A stretch of 47,416 bases of DNA from an uncultured bacterium (GTDB lineage: Bacteria > Patescibacteriota > Minisyncoccia > UBA6257 > UBA9933): contig CAJVXI010000005.1 in assembly GCA_913009635.1 (NCBI GenBank), forward strand, positions 1 to 47,416, written 5' to 3'. A program made the translations under genes and the position numbers. Positions within the stretch are counted from its first letter, which is position 1, and each line of letters opens with the position of its first letter. Shown here piece by piece: positions 47,287-47,416 of this stretch. The notes beneath the pieces were generated by a model. It was not told where the DNA came from. It did no database searches and saw only the letters and a list, made by a program, of their open reading frames with translations.

Positions 47287-47416
47287 CGTTTCGCTTAATG
47301 AAATACTAATATACTAATTCATGCTAATTATACTTATGTGAAATGCTAATATACGAATTCATGCTAATTATACTAATATATACGAATTAGTATTTATTCG
47401 TATCATTAGTATCCAT
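47287..47416. repeat. CTAATATACGAATT stutter block
   Basis: AATACTAATATACTAATTC, ATGCTAATTATAC and ATACGAATTAGTATT variants repeat to the window end. No gene seen. It can pair with itself. Confidence 0.7.

Overview
The window is an AT-rich stretch of a small bacterial genome that looks like Candidate Phyla Radiation (Patescibacteria, most like Parcubacteria). Grounds: a fragmented mix of housekeeping genes (mraY, ftsW, murG, murC, gltX, scpA/scpB, dnaX, rplI, rpmA, ftsX), many small conserved membrane or zinc-ribbon proteins with no wider annotation, and few biosynthetic genes. Several genes end in UGA, so UGA is a stop here and the Gracilibacteria/Absconditabacteria code does not apply. The first 50 bases are Illumina adapter, so the left edge is an uncleaned contig end.

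Layout. 51-4795: cell-surface enzymes sharing a cysteine-rich module (SGNH esterase fragment, a decayed alpha/beta-hydrolase and glycosidase remnant, a membrane-anchored glycoside hydrolase, a deacetylase-like protein). 4900-9150: an attC-like palindrome, a twice-frameshifted membrane gene, mgtE, rubrerythrin, a DoxX protein. 9259-12618: thpR, then pyrD/pyrF/pyrE completing UMP synthesis. 12744-15776: S41 protease, rplI and rpmA convergent with overlapping ends, a 3'-5' exonuclease. 15809-24892: a minus-strand accessory block (CPA2 antiporter, alpha-toroid protein, RhuM-Fic, a HExxH protein, a TraB-like protein, a deoxyribosyltransferase-like protein, a GC-rich ABC-F gene, GIY-YIG) ending at tRNA-Gln. 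25017-28708: dnaX and a ROK kinase, with two four-helix-bundle (23S intervening-sequence type) genes sitting inside inverted repeats. 28784-39008: treT, a DUF4015 protein, scpA/scpB, an S11 carboxypeptidase, mraY, a degenerate D-aminoacylase, ftsW, murG. 39080-47416: a broken toxin-antitoxin pair, gltX, murC, a PD-(D/E)XK nuclease, small proteins and ftsX.

The most unusual property is the repeat content. At least six intergenic copies of an imperfect inverted repeat built from a small word set (AATTCCAAAT, AAGCACCAAAT, CCGAAATT, GGTCATT) lie between genes. One copy is split by a four-helix-bundle gene; a second, unrelated four-helix-bundle gene is flanked by a different inverted repeat. This recalls the architecture of intervening sequences in 23S rRNA genes, but here outside rRNA. 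Other palindromes and 'stutter' repeats are inserted in frame in essential genes (dnaX, scpA, murC, gltX, thpR, ROK).

Expression seems to use two modes. Several genes have a -10 box 5-6 bases before the ATG, which suggests leaderless mRNAs. Many small accessory genes have strong Shine-Dalgarno sequences, and some have TTGACA-17-TATAAT-like promoters. Accessory genes carry a cluster of single-base homopolymer frameshifts, while the housekeeping genes are intact.
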